DNA from: Porogramme epimiltina
Taxonomy: Eukaryota; Basidiomycota; Agaricomycetes; Polyporales; Polyporaceae
Length of the DNA stretch: 64,000 nucleotides
Direction: 5' to 3'
Assembly (NCBI GenBank): GCA_900155495.1
Contig: FTLJ01000189.1
Span: 1 to 64,000 of the forward strand
Part shown: positions 35,294-47,076 of the stretch, in pieces
Numbering within the stretch: position 1 is the stretch's first letter
Layout of the letters: each line of letters begins with the position of its first letter
Notes under the pieces: generated by a model
What the model saw: only the letters and a program-made list of their open reading frames with translations
Database searches by the model: none
Told to the model about the DNA's origin: nothing
Translations under genes and position numbers: made by a program

Positions 35294-36669
35294 ATGGTCG
35301 TCCTCGACGAGAAGACTCTTATGCTTCCACCACCCCCTCCCTATGTCGAAGCCGGCCCCCTCAGCCCGCCGCCGTTCCCAACGCAGAACCGCCCCCTGCT
35401 TACTCTCTCGACACTCCCACCCCACCTGCTGCTGCGGATCGTTTATGAGACCTTCACGGAAGGAAGGGTGCAGAAGCAGCGGAAAGTCCTCTACTGGCTG
35501 ACGATGAGTCTGCGGCGGGTCAATCGTTCGGTATACATCGGTGAGCATGCAAGCCCATGTGCTTCAGCAGCGGGTGGCGAGTCAGGTCCAATTCCAGCTT
35601 CGGAAGCACCGATCCAGAGGACACGCTCCCACATCTCCCTTCCATGGTGGTCGCATGTGGCTCGCATTGCGGTGGTTGCATCGTGAATGCATTGAGCAGT
35701 TGGATCCCATGGAACCCCTTCTTAGAATGCGAATGCGGCCATGCTGCTCCCTTTTGCTGCTATTCACGGCATGCGCCATGCTAGGAGTTTGCGGCCCTTG
35801 CGTCTCCTTCCTGATCACCATGTCCTGTATGGAACCTCTCCTGTACTTTTAGCATAGAAGAGGCAAATACAGCGACTTTACCACCCGTCTGCTCTGCCAT
35901 GTCTACCATGCTTCGACTCCCGAGTCGCATTCGCTGACGCCCCTGCACAGCCTGCATGCACGTTCTCCGCTCAACCTACCTCCCCGCATACGCCGCGCTC
36001 ATCCGCCCGCCGTACACCTCCGACCCCTTCCCGCACGGCCTCTCGGGGCTCTCCGCGACGCCCTCCTACCAGTCGTCCGAGTCCGCGACGGCCGCGCTCC
36101 TCCCGACGCAGTGCATGCAGCGCGAGACGCGCGTGCTCGACCTCTTCATCGCGCTCAAGGTCCGCGAGGACGTGTGGGCGGACGAGAGCGAGCTGCACCT
36201 CGAGCGCGAGGAGAGCTTCAAGGACCTCTTCGACCTCATGCAGCCCCGCGCGCGCGTCGAGGACCTCGTCCGCACGTACGGCGTCCGCGACGGCTCCGTC
36301 GCGATCCCGCTCCCCTCCGGCGCCACGCCCGTCGCGACGACCCCGGTCGCCACGTCGTTCCCGACGTCGTTCCCCGGCTCGTCCTCGTCGTCTTCGGGGA
36401 AGGACGGGAAGGAGCCCCTCGCGTCTGGCTCGGCGCCGCCCGCGCGCAGCTCGCGCTACGCGTACACGTACTGCCCGCTGCCGTTCGCGGTCCTCACGGT
36501 GTCGTTCTCGCCGCGCGCGGTGGGGCTGGTGCTCACCACGCGCGAGCGGAAGCGCAAGATCGTCGAGGTGTCCCGGACGAGGGAGGAGGCGCTCGAGACC
36601 TCCGCGAAGAAGCTCGTCAGGGAGCTTCGGGGGTGGATAGCAGTCAACCCCAGCCATGGTGTCCGTTAG
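35294..36669 (+). CDS. conserved-looking protein of unknown function
   Basis: It starts at ATG 35294 (MVVLDEKTLMLPPPPPYVEA) and has two exons, ending at TAG 36667-36669. The N-terminal segment LLTLSTLPPHLLLRIVYETF resembles an F-box-like helix pair. After the splice (YI|ACMHVLRSTYLPAYAALI), the protein has an acidic helical part (ERETRVLDLFIALKVRED, LHLEREESFKDLFDLMQPRA), a Ser/Ala/Pro-rich insert, then SRYAYTYCPLPFAVLTVSFS and a charged C-terminal helix. Codon bias is very strong, so it is a real gene. The intron (about 35540-35950) is near 410 nt, far longer than others here. I do not recognise the family. Confidence 0.75.
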
Positions 36670-37071
36670 TGGTCTTAACCCGCGTCGGTTCTCCGTCCAC
36701 TTAATGTTATGGTCTCGATCCTCCGCTCAAGGTAGTAATGCTGATCCTGTACGCTTTCGTTCGCTGTATTTGTAGCTAGCTGTACTCATGCAGATTAATG
36801 TGGAACACTGTTGTACCAAATATGAACTATGTATGTACTCAGATGCATCGTTTTAGTGTACCAATTGGAGTACTCCTTGCCAAGCCCTCTGGAACCTTCG
36901 TTTGCCCCTGTCCATATGGCCGACGTCAACCAAGTACCAGCGCATGGACCCGGACCCGAGGTTGTCGGAGGGCGGATCATTTCGAGTCAAACACTAGTGC
37001 AGAATGCGTATGATCTCTGCGTTGTGTATAAACCACAAGATTTTCGTCTCCGTGGCAAAACATCCGCCACC
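36670..37071. other. AT-richer spacer and promoter
   Basis: No gene is supported. A GTGTATAAACC TATA-like motif lies near 37023-37033, about 40 bases before the beta-lactamase-like start codon. Confidence 0.45.
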
Positions 37072-39109
37072 ATGCCCACACGTTCAAAGCTCTGCGCGGT
37101 GCTCGCGTGGGCGACTGCTTGCACGACGCTTGCCTCGGCGGCACAGGTGCCGCTGTATCCCGATCAGCAGGCGGATGGGCGCTTGTTGTTGCCGCCCACC
37201 TTCGCCCCTTTCCTCGATGACATCAGGAAGAACGGGTCCATCCCCGGGATTTCTATTGGCGTCGTGCGCCTCGCTGAAGACGGAGAACCTTTGGTCCAAC
37301 TAATAACGTCCGGGCGGAAAACAGAAGAGGGAGATGGTCGTGATCTCACTCCAGACGTAAGTCGTGCAATTTTATGCTGGCAAGCAAGCCGAATCTGACG
37401 ACCAGAAACAGACCCTGTTCGGGCTCGCATCATGCTCTAAAGCGTATCTAGCGGCATCTATGGGGATACTCATGGACGACTTTGCTCAGGGAAGGAACGC
37501 GACGCCTCTTCCGCCAAACACCTCCTTCAATTGGGACACCAAAGTCGCGGACCTCGTTCCAGAGGAGCTCGGGTGGTCAATTCAGGACCTTGGCGGAGAC
37601 AACTGGGCGGCACGGAAAGCCAGTATCAAGGACGTCCTCGGGCACGTCTCAGGCTTTCCGGCACACGACTTCTCGTACAGAACAGGCGACTCCCCCGAAG
37701 AGCTCGTCCGCCGTATGGGCAAGCTGCGCGCGGCGTACGAGCTGCGCGAAAAGTGGTCATACACCAACCAGGCACGTTTGTGTTCCCCCCTCCCCCCGCC
37801 GCACCGCATATACTCATCCTGACTCGCCTGCATGTAGATGTATACGCTAGGGTCGTACCTCGTCGCCCATTATGCCGGCCGGCCGTACTCTGAATTCGCG
37901 CGCGACCGCATCTTCATGCCCCTCAACATGTCCGCGACGACCTTCTCTCCCTCCGTCGCTCAAGCCTCCGGAAGGCTCACCCACACATGGGACAAAGACG
38001 GGCGCAGGATCCCACTGTGGGCGACGGACGAGCACACGGAGCTCATGGCGGCCCCTGCCGGCCTCATTTCGAGCGCAGAAGACGTCGTGAAGTGGCTCGC
38101 GGTGTGGCTTCACAAGGGCGTGGACCCGTCCTCTGGCGTGAGGATCTTCCCAGAGAGCGTATACAGCGCTACTACGACGGCGCAACGTGTTGTTTATGGC
38201 TCTCCAGCGAGGGGTTACGGTTCGGGCGTCGTTGGGTATGGGATGGGGTGGACTAGGTGGTCTCACGGCAACGTAGACGTGCGCTTTATCCCAACTCTCT
38301 GCTGCTCATGGGGCTCACCGCCTTCCGTTAGGTTGTGCAACACAATGGAGGAGTGCCAGGGTTTTCCATAGCGACAGCGTTCTCTCCCAGCAACAACGTC
38401 GGCATCGTCATCCTCGCCAATGCGGACGAGAAGGGATGGTGGAACCAGCTCATCCTCATGAAAGCTCTGGATGTCGTGTTAGGGACAAGCAACACGCATA
38501 TGGCAGAGCTCCCAGGGTAAGTGTTTCCCCAGCCCCTTTGCAAACCTTGCTCATCCACTTGACAGAGCACAGGAAGAGGTCAAATTGACTACCTCAGTAG
38601 CAGCGAGGACCCTTTCCCTCCCCTTATCCGCATACGCGGGCACGTACACCTCTCCTGGCTACAGTAACATCTCGCTCTGTGCCCCGGGAGAGGACGCCCC
38701 ATCCACCTACTGCACCTCCGTCCTCGCCGACTTCTCGGCCGTAGACTCTGTCAACGACAATTCAACCCCTGACACAAGCTTGTACGGCGCATACACGAGC
38801 GTGTGGGCCTCGCACGTCCGCATGAGCCTCGCCGACTCCGCTCGCGCCAGCCCCGAACGCGCCCAAGACGTCTTCGCCGTGGGCTTCGTGCAGCTCTTCC
38901 CGCGCGGCTTCGGGCGCGACACCACTCCGTTTGAGACACACGAAACGGGCTTCGGCCAGGGCTGGGCGGAGTTCGTCATCGGCGCAGGCGGGGAGGTCGA
39001 GGGCTTCGCGTTCGTGCTGGACGAGGGGGCGTATGCGGCGCGGAGGCGGAGGGCGGGGCCGAGCGTTGGGCTGTGGGACGCGGCGGACGCGTGGTTTGTT
39101 AGGGTTTGA
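37072..39109 (+). CDS. secreted serine beta-lactamase/transpeptidase-like hydrolase
   Basis: It starts at ATG 37072 with a signal peptide (MPTRSKLCAVLAWATACTTL to ASA). Five exons join in phase to TGA 39107-39109. Active-site motifs of the class C beta-lactamase/penicillin-binding fold are present: Ser-x-x-Lys in FGLASCSKAYLAAS, Tyr-x-Asn in EKWSYTNQ and the third motif as HNGG in VVQHNGGVPGFSIATA. The C-terminal part (TLSLPLSAYAGTYTSPGYSN onward) is the usual beta-rich extension. Fungal members hydrolyse esters or amides of uncertain substrate; antibiotic resistance is not implied. The second intron (37772-37837) has a GC donor. Confidence 0.88.
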
Positions 39110-39436
39110 AGGGCCGCTTTGTGGTGGGATGAGGAGCCAAACTCGAGTGGATCCTATGCTCTTTCAGCGCGGCTGGGAACTAGGCGCCTAGAGCGGCGAA
39201 GCTAGGGCGCGCAGCACTTGCGTGCGCAGCAGCTTCTGGACTTCGACCGCCACCAACAGTCTCTGTCCTCTCTACGCCCTTTGGTATTGGGGAGTTCGTC
39301 GACGCAGAACAATACGATACGTAAATACCTGTCAGTTGACGTTCAATCCATTTTTGCTGCTATTGTAGCAATGCTGATACGACTCATTCTAGGAATACTC
39401 GCTTTCCCGGTTTCCACCTAGCTGTATCTCAATGCT
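39110..39436. other. spacer upstream of the first HET gene
   Basis: It contains the 5' region of HET gene 1. No gene, repeat or clear TATA box is seen. Confidence 0.4.
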
Positions 39437-42017
39437 ATGGCACTACTAGCTGAAAATACGTCACCCGATGTAATTTTCGACTTCCATAGGGCGCGCAGGT
39501 CCACGCCAATGTCGCTCGCTATGCCCCAGTCGTCGCCTTCCCTGCCACCACATCCCGAATTCTCCCCTTTCAACGTCCCACATCTCTGCGCATCCGTCCC
39601 TTACGATCAAGGAGATCTTGCGACGTATCCAGAACGCCATGGTTGGGTTGTCCACCATCAAGACGAGCAGTGCCATGTCTCCTGTCACCCAGGCATCTGC
39701 TACGACGGAGTTGAACCCGATTTTCAATCCCGATCCGACCACTATCAAGCGAACGGCCCAGTATCTCCGATGCTCTCGCGGTTGGACAACTCTGCAGTCA
39801 CCCCGGAGAGCAAAGTCGCGTTCCTGCAGTCTTGGCTCTTCTTCGGGACCCTCTACGAGGTTTCTAGGCTGTGCGGATACCCCATCGACATCGAGACCGA
39901 GTTTCTCGTAGACGACGGGAGAAGAGTCTCGACTTCTGCGTTGAACGGTCTAGCTGGTCGCTGGTTCATGGCACTCAGTGACGACAAGGTCGGGGACAAG
40001 GCCTTCATGGAACGAATCTTGACCATCGCGCGACGGATGGCGCTCCTCCTCTCCGAAGAAGTTGTCAGCAGACCCGAGTGCGACTCCGTGTTCCGCTGCA
40101 CTCCTGCGGAGGCCCGCGTCCTGTTCTCCATCGACATCCTCCTCCGCGTTCTCGCGCTGCACCTTCTCCTGCACATCAACTCCCCGGGATTCGCCTGCTC
40201 TGAAGAAGAGGGTTGGGGCGCGAAGCGGATTAGTAGCGCCGTCGACTGGGTCGGCCGCACCCGGGAGGGCGAGTGGGAGCTCGTCTACCTCGACCCGGAG
40301 ATGGGGGCACGCGGCTGGTGCAGGAGCGAGGCGCGGATGCTGCAAACCGACGGCATGCACCGCTTCGCGGCGATCCTCCGGCGCCCTCTCGCCAGGGACC
40401 ACTCTGGGTGCGGCGACGCTGTGTGCGGCGCATACCAGGTGGATGAGGCCTTCTACAAGCTCGTGCACACGGACTTGTGCTCCCTTGCGACATGCTCCCC
40501 CCAACACATTGGCGTTCGGGCCGAAGATCTGGTGGAGATACTCAAGGAGGACAAAGTGCCTGTGGTGGTAATCGCGGACGACTTGGGGGTCACGGTCGCA
40601 AGTAGCGACGCGTATCCCTATATCGCTCTGTCTCATGTGTGTGAGTTCTTTGAAATCTCTCTCTTGTCATTCTGTGTACTGATAAATATCAGGGGCTGAT
40701 GGGCTAGGGAACCCGAGGCAAAACGCGCTACCCATGTGTCAGCTTCGCCGCCTCCGTGAGTACATCGTGCAACTATCTCAAGCCCATGGGGATCGATTAG
40801 CGCAGGGGGGTACCGTCGCCTTTTGGATGGACACATTGTGCATCCCCGTCGGCCATGGCTTCGGACAGTATCGCAACAAGGCCATCCGTCTCATGTCGAG
40901 AACATTCCGCGAAGCGACCGCCGTCCTAGTGCTCGACAAGGAGCTCGGGGATATCCAGGCATCTACTGCGTCTTTCCTCGAGCTGGGAATCCGGATCTTG
41001 TGCAGTGGATGGATGAAGCGCCTGTGGACGTTAGAAGAGGCGTCGTTCGCTCTCAGTCCAGCCGAAGGCGACCCAGGGCCGACCCAAGGATCTTGGATGG
41101 GGAAGAGGCTCTACTTCCAGCTGCGCGACGGGCCTTTTCATCCGTGGACATATGCAGCCAACCACCGGTCCCGACAGGAAGTGAACGAAGTCCTGATGGA
41201 CGAATACGTTGTCCTAGAACTGCGCCTCCGGATCCCCGTGCTGAAGCAGAACGAGTCATTCTCCGGCAACGACCTGTTTGTCGCGCTCAACCGCCGGTCT
41301 ACGAGCAAGGACGAGGACATCCCTATTTGCGCCGCATCTATCCTCGGCCTGGATGCTTCTTCCGTACTCTCCGCCAGTGACCGGCAGGGTCGGCTTTCGG
41401 CTTTCTACAGGCTTCTGCGCTCGGTTCCCGAGGGCCTTCTGTGGATCCACGATCCGGCCGTGGAGAAACTGGCGATTGCACCCTTCCGCTGGGCACCCAC
41501 GTCCATCACCACCATCCCTGACGACTTCCTTCATATGAGCGCAAAGGACCTAGCCTGTGACGAGCGGGGTTTACATGTGCGCTACGCCGGCTTCATCCTC
41601 GACTCGGAAGTCCTAGAATACGGAACATCCATCCTCGGTGCCTCTGGGTCTGATGAAGCACCAGCGTATGGCTCTATGACATGGTCTCGCTCGGACACTC
41701 CTTCCCCTTCGCTGGATGCACCAATGGAGCATGGAGTTTCGAACGTGCGGCTGGCAATCCTCATCAAGTCGTCGTATCTTGAAGAGTTCGATCCAGAGTT
41801 GCCCAATGCAGCCATTATCCGCATTGAGCGCGAGGAAGTGGCACTCGTGACTGACGTGGCTGGCAACGCGGATACAGAACTACTTGGAACGGTTCACGGT
41901 TACGGGCACTTCGTGGACTCTGAATTACCCGAATTCGCTGATGGCTTGGGCGTGCAAGAAACCCGGGTAGTTCGTTGCACGCGCACTAACGGCGATCAAA
42001 GGTGGTGCATTACATGA
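39437..42017 (+). CDS. HET-domain protein 1
   Basis: It starts at ATG 39437 and has two exons, about 843 residues. The HET domain (roughly residues 389-560) shows YPYIALSHVWADGLGNPRQN, LPMCQLRRLREYI, VAFWMDTLCIP, RNKAIRLMSRTFREATAVLV and CSGWMKRLWTLEEASF. HET domains drive incompatibility cell death in filamentous fungi. The N-terminal half is not a known effector domain that I recognise. It contains WVVHHQDEQCHVSCHPGIC and, before HET, a Cys325-x4-Cys330-x13-His344-x3-Cys348-x4-Cys353 cluster. The HET domain is followed by STSKDEDIPICAASILG and a C-terminal RWCIT. The intron splits the Trp codon of SHVW, as in the three paralogues. Confidence 0.9.
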
Positions 42018-42574
42018 TTGAAAAGGAAACAGTGGAGTTTAAAGATGCATCTGTACTTTACGGATGATGTTTTTTATTCTGATAGTACTAGGTACTATAG
42101 GAGAGACTACAAAGTAGGGATTTGTTACCGATAATCACAAGAGTCTTACACTGAGTCAGTCTCTACGATGTGAGCGAAGCGCTTCTACTTATATTACTGC
42201 ATAGAACGACCCCGTTGTAGTTGGAGGACAACTTGTCAAGATCAACAATAATCCTGATGACGGCCGCGTGATACGCCACGGCCAACGGCGATTAGGTTGG
42301 CGTCTAAGAACGCTGAATGGCTTTCTCCTTACCTCCATCTCCGCTGCCTACTATTTCTCTTCAATACTATTGCCTCGTTTCCGAGCACTTTCAGTTCAGG
42401 GACGTATACGTGGCGTTATATCCCTCGAAGCTTGCACATTCACAATCTGCGGGTGACGACTGCTGCACCAGGGAAGACGTCTGTTATCAGCGATATGCCG
42501 CAGGATGATGGCGCGTACCCGAAGAGCTCTCCATGCCGTTTGAACCCACTATCCGTGTAGCTGCCCTTTCTACA
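42018..42574. other. spacer with a decayed repeat
   Basis: Bases about 42335-42490 are similar to 50105-50270 (shared GCCTCGTTTCCGNGCACT and TTCACAATCTGC). The open frames differ between copies, so it is a decayed duplicated element rather than a gene. Confidence 0.5.
42335..42490. repeat. decayed duplicated element, copy 1
   Basis: Its partner is at 50105-50270. Similarity extends over about 160 bases with small indels. Copy 1 follows HET gene 1 and copy 2 follows FunK1 copy 3. Confidence 0.6.
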
Positions 42575-43015
42575 TCATGGATAGCGCGGTGAGCTTTTAC
42601 AAATTGCCTTCGGTTTCTCAGTGACATTGGTTCTCTTCGCGCTCTCGCCTCTCTTCACTGCAAGCCCCCATTCACCGCCCTCCACCTGGCATTCATCACG
42701 CGCATTGATGATGTGTCCCTTAGAGTCGTATATATGGTGAACAAAACTACTGCCTAGGCGACCGTTGGAGCATCGGAGGAGGTTAGCGGAGATACGGTCG
42801 GAGGAAGTGGTTTTCATTTTCTGGGAGCGTCGTAGTGGCAGCCAACTGAGCTTCGGCATACGGTAGTTGATGTACGTCCCACCCTCCCACTCTTTCCGTT
42901 GATTCACGGTGCCACACTCGATGTTAGGGGGTAATAGATGTCCCCAGTATGAATCTTTCTCGTTGAGCCAGTATGTGGTCGACTTGTGGGTTTTGCAGGT
43001 ATAGCGGGCTGCCAT
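42575..43015 (-). CDS. hypothetical protein, 146 codons
   Basis: An uninterrupted frame with a true ATG (43013-43015) reads MAARYTCKTHKSTTYWLNEK and KSTTYWLNEKDSYWGHLLPP, ending ICKSSPRYP. Composition is protein-like, with no known motif, signal peptide or membrane segment. It could be part of a decayed gene. It lies opposite in strand to the HET array. Confidence 0.3.
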   Translation of the reverse strand: MAARYTCKTHKSTTYWLNEKDSYWGHLLPPNIECGTVNQRKEWEGGTYINYRMPKLSWLPLRRSQKMKTTSSDRISANLLRCSNGRLGSSFVHHIYDSKGHIINARDECQVEGGEWGLAVKRGESAKRTNVTEKPKAICKSSPRYP

Positions 43016-43634
43016 CGCCCTCCTGACACCCGGAGCTCTACTTCAAGCCTCAAGGTTGTCTCTATACAGCAGTATTCGGGCTACACGGGATGGGGGGACC
43101 CCCCGATAATGTCGCGCGAGTTTGAATCGAGGAGAAACTCGAAGGGTGTGGAAAGCATTGATGACGATGGATTCCCGTCTTTCCGCAGGCACCCTTTACT
43201 GCTCTAGGCACTTGTATCACACACTGGCGTGTCACGGTGACAATCGGATCGTCTTTTCAAAACCACAATCTTTGATGCCGTGAACGCCTCGAGGCTGTGC
43301 GAAGCAACATGTTGACACCCCGCGCGTATTGCCAATATCTGCTGGCAATATGGGGTCTTTGCTCTTCAAAAATGTTCGCCTGTTGTCATCGTTGGAGCTC
43401 GCCTCCGTTGTGGATCCGGTTTGCCGTACCCCTGACCATTTCCGGCTCCGAAAATGGGGAACTGTATGAGCAGAGGAGATAAAATGAGGCAGGTAGGTTG
43501 CTTGTACCTCCACATTCCTCGATTTCTATTACTGACATAGTAACTAGTCATCAATTCCCCTCGGTGTTCATCGTAAGGCCATACTCGATGATGACTACTG
43601 GCATGACTTCCACAATTGGCGGCGTTTTGAACCA
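43016..43634. other. spacer upstream of HET gene 2
   Basis: In the 60 bases before the HET2 start the frame is open and reads YWHDFHNWRRFEP, homologous to FDFHRARRSTP in HET1, but it contains no ATG. The true start may lie upstream across an unseen intron. Confidence 0.4.
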
Positions 43635-46215
43635 ATGTCTCTCATTATACCCAAAGTTTCCACCTCGCTTCCTCCTCGACCGGAGTTCCCTGCTTTTACC
43701 GCCCCGTACCTCTGCGCGTCTATGCCGCGGCCTTACGACGGGAAGGACTTCGACACGTATCCACACCGCCACGGATGGATTGTTCACCACCAAGACAAGC
43801 AATGCCACGTCCTATGCCCCCCGGACATCTGCCTCAACAATTTTGCGCCCGAAGACTATTTACGGCGACGTGATCATCACGGGGCTCACCGCTCTGTCGC
43901 TCCGATGTTGTCTCGTGAAGACGGCTTTCCTATCACCGGGGCAAGCAAAGCTGCATTTCTCCAGTCATGGCTCTTCTTCGGGACCATATACGAGGTGTCA
44001 AGAATGTGCGACCTTTCGATCAATGCTCAGGCGGAGTTCCTCGTCGACGAAGGCCGGAATGTCTCTACCACCGCGCTGAACGGTCTTTCTGGGCGCTGGT
44101 TTGCTTCGCTCGACAGCGCAAGGGTGGGAGATAAAGTCTTCATGAAGCGAATCCTCACCATCACCCGGAAAATAGCATTGCCCATGGGCGAAGAGATACA
44201 AGATCGCGAAGGGCGCAAGCCAGTTTTCCAATACACACCTGACGAGGGGCGCGCCCTCACTGCCATCGATATTCTCCTCCGCGAACTCGTGCTGCATCTT
44301 ATGTTGCACATCGCCTCCCCTACCTTCACCTGTACCGAAAGCGACGGCTGGCGATCGGGGCACATCTGGCTTTCCGTCAAGAACGAGTTCGGTCGGGAAG
44401 GGACACGGGACCTCGTCGACGCTGCTGCCGACCTTGAAGCCCGTGGATGGTGCAAGAGCGAAACGGACTTTCTGGAAAGAAGGGACTCCGACTTGTCGCC
44501 CCTCTCCTCTACCCTGGATCGGCCCCGCGCTATGGATCATTCCAACTGCGATGTTCATGAATGCCGTGCATATCAAGTGGTCGAGGAAACCTACAAGACA
44601 GCACACACGGACGGGTGTGACCTCGGCTTACAAAGTTCGTGCAGCTTCGTTCGTGTATCTGCTGACGACTTGGTCGAGATACTCGCTCAAGATCAAGTTC
44701 CCGTGGTGGTCATAACAGAAGATCTTCAAGTCCAAGTCGTGAGTGGTGAGGATCACCCCTATATAGCTTTCTCCCACGTCTGTGAGTCCTTTGAGTTTCA
44801 ATCGTCGACCTTACAACAACGTGGACTGACCTCGTCTACCTTAAGGGGCAGACGGCCTAGGAAACCCCACCGACAACGCGTTGCCAAGATGTCAACTTCG
44901 TCGTCTTCGCGATTACGCTGTTCGCCTCCGTCGTGTTTGTGGGGGTAGACTGTACAACCGCTCTTCCGTCGCCTTTTGGATGGATACGTTGTGCGTTCCC
45001 GTTCATCCCCGACACCGCGATTACCGCATCAAGGCTATACGCCTTATGGCGAAGACATTCCATGAGGCAAGCGCTGTCCTGGTCCTTGACAGGGAGCTCG
45101 AAATCGTCAGCGCCGCAACAACGTCGTTTCTGGAACTGGGCATACGTATTTTATGCAGCGGGTGGACGAAACGAGTGTGGACTTTGGAAGAAGGATCTTT
45201 CTCTCTCGACTTGCTGACGGAAGACGGCCGCTCGATCGAGGTCCGACTGAACGGTTCGGACTCGGAGGAGCACGGGATCCCAGACAGACTCCACTTCCAG
45301 ATGCTCGATGGGCCCTTCTCTCCGTGGCTCGCGTTCGACGCCCGCGGCCCCTTGGAGGAGGTCAGCGAAATATTACTCGACAGCGCTGTGTTTAGCCAGT
45401 TGCTTGTCCGCATCCCACCATTCGCGCATCACGCAGACTCCATGGCTGGCCGCGACGTCCTCGGCGCGCTGAAACACCGGTCAACGAGCAAGGAGGAGGA
45501 CATCCCTCTCTGCGCCGCATCGATACTACGCATGGACATCACCCCCATCCTCTCCGCCCCCGACCAGCATCACCGCCTAGCCGCCTTCTTCCGCCAACTG
45601 CGTGGGATCCCAGAGGGGATCGTATGGATACACGACCCCGCTGTAGAGAAGGTCACCGTCGTGCCCTATCGATGGGCGCCCGCGCGTCTCACCGCAATCC
45701 CGGAGACGTTCTACCTTCAGAGTATGGAGGACCTGTATTCGGATGAGCGAGGGGCCCATGTTCGCTATGCTGGGTTTATCCTCGACTTTGAGTGTGTCGA
45801 GGTGCCGGCCAACCGCACCTTCCACCTCGTCTCGGCGACAACGGGGGAAGTCTTCGGGGTAATCCGGGCAAGCGCTAGCGATTCGCAACACCCGTCTCCC
45901 GACTCGACAGAGTCTGACGCGGGTCCATTGGACGGCATGACTGCTGGGACAAGATTGGCGGTCGTTCTCAAGCCGGATCATATGGTCAATGTCCTACCGA
46001 AAGTTCCCAATGCAGCTATTTTCCGCATCCTTCACAACCCAAGAAGCTCTGCTGAGGCTAGCAGCACGAACAAGGAGATCGTCGGGACGATTATTGGGTA
46101 TATACATTTTGTAAGCTCAGAATCTCCCGAATTCACAGTGGCCTCAGGGCATGGAGAAGTGGTTCAGATTTACTGCACGTCTACGGAAAGGTTTCAAAAG
46201 TGGTGTTTAACGTGA
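43635..46215 (+). CDS. HET-domain protein 2
   Basis: It begins at ATG 43635 (MSLIIPKVSTSLPPRPEFPA); two exons end SAKWCLT-like in KWCLT at TGA 46213-46215. The HET signature is SHVWADGLGNPTDNALPRCQ, with AFWMDTLCVPVHPRHRDY and CSGWTKRVWTLEEGSF. The N-terminal half matches HET1: WIVHHQDKQCHVLCPPDIC, FLQSWLFFGTIYEVSRMC, STTALNGLSGRWFASLDS, then the cluster Cys305-x4-Cys-x13-His-x3-Cys-x7-Cys. The intron splits the Trp codon as in HET1. Homology upstream of the chosen ATG (YWHDFHNWRRFEP) suggests a longer N-terminus. Paralogue of HET1, with no acidic tail insert. Confidence 0.87.
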
Positions 46216-47025
46216 TTGAACTCAAGTTTTCCTCCCATTGCCTGTGTTAAATGTATGTATCACTGTCAAAAACAAGTTCTCCATCTGGTGGTCAGTTCCT
46301 GTGTGAACCGATGATGTCATCACCTGGTGACGAGCATAAGTCTATAGATCGCTTCAGTATGTACCTATGCCCTCGAAGCATCTTATGCGGCGCTGGAAGT
46401 ACGCAGCGAGGCATGTTTGATGATCACCACGTTCAAGGAACAGACGCGAGGTGGAGCCAGAGGAAGCCACCGCGAGAGGTGTATGGATAAACATGTGACT
46501 AGCATATATAAAGAGTCGGAGGCGGGATGGAGGGGCGAATCTATGCATGCGCTCTTGAGTCTTGACCACGATGATGCGGCTTAGCGCAAAGTCGGTGTCG
46601 TTTCTGAGGCCCAGAACTTGAAAGGATGCCAAACTTAGAAGGAGGTGCTAGCCGCGCAATGACAGCACAATGGCATCGACGCACGTCGATCTGGGCCAAT
46701 GCTTCGACGGGCCGCCGGTGGCCGACAGCCGACAACCGAATGAGGAAGATTCTCCGGGGCGCTCACCCTAGCGCCCAAACCTCCCCTCTTGACCACCACC
46801 ACCGCCACTGCCAGCCCCACGTTCTGTGTGCTCGCATCCCATTGTCCCCTTCTCCGAACCCGCTGCACGACAAAAGACTGAAATTTAGTCTCCGTCGGCA
46901 AATTCATTTCCACCCGGTTGACTCATCTTCCTGCTGCTTTGAGAGCTAGTCCCGCGCACGCTCGGGCCTTTGGTTTTCTCTTTGAAGCATACAACGGGCA
47001 GCCCTGTGTATTTCCCTCATCGTCA
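46216..47025. other. spacer and promoter of FunK1 copy 3
   Basis: Bases about 46620-46870 are duplicated at 50500-50755 upstream of FunK1 copy 4, including GAGGAAGATTCTCCGGGGCG in both. No gene is supported. Confidence 0.6.
46620..46870. repeat. duplicated promoter segment, copy 3 side
   Basis: Strongly similar to 50500-50755 over about 250 bases. Shared blocks include TCTGGGCCAATGCTT, GACGGGCCGCCG and CTCGCATCCCATTGT. It shows that the duplication creating FunK1 copies 3 and 4 carried the upstream region along. Confidence 0.8.
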
Positions 47026-47032
47026 TATAAAA
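47026..47032 (+). promoter_or_regulatory. TATA box of FunK1 copy 3
   Basis: TATAAAA in CATATAAAAGTGTGCGCTAC, followed by CTAGGTATG, 44 bases before the start codon. The context is shared with copies 2 and 4. Confidence 0.75.
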
Positions 47033-47076
47033 GTGTGCGCTACTCTAGGTATGCAGTTGTTTTTCCTCCTCGCACC

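Noticed and set aside
35971..36657. 228-codon minus-strand open frame
   Set aside because: Arg/Glu-rich antisense of a strongly codon-biased exon; no independent support.
37072..39109. Beta-lactamase-like gene as a bacterial transfer
   Set aside because: It has four introns, fungal codon use and a eukaryotic signal peptide; the family is common in fungi.
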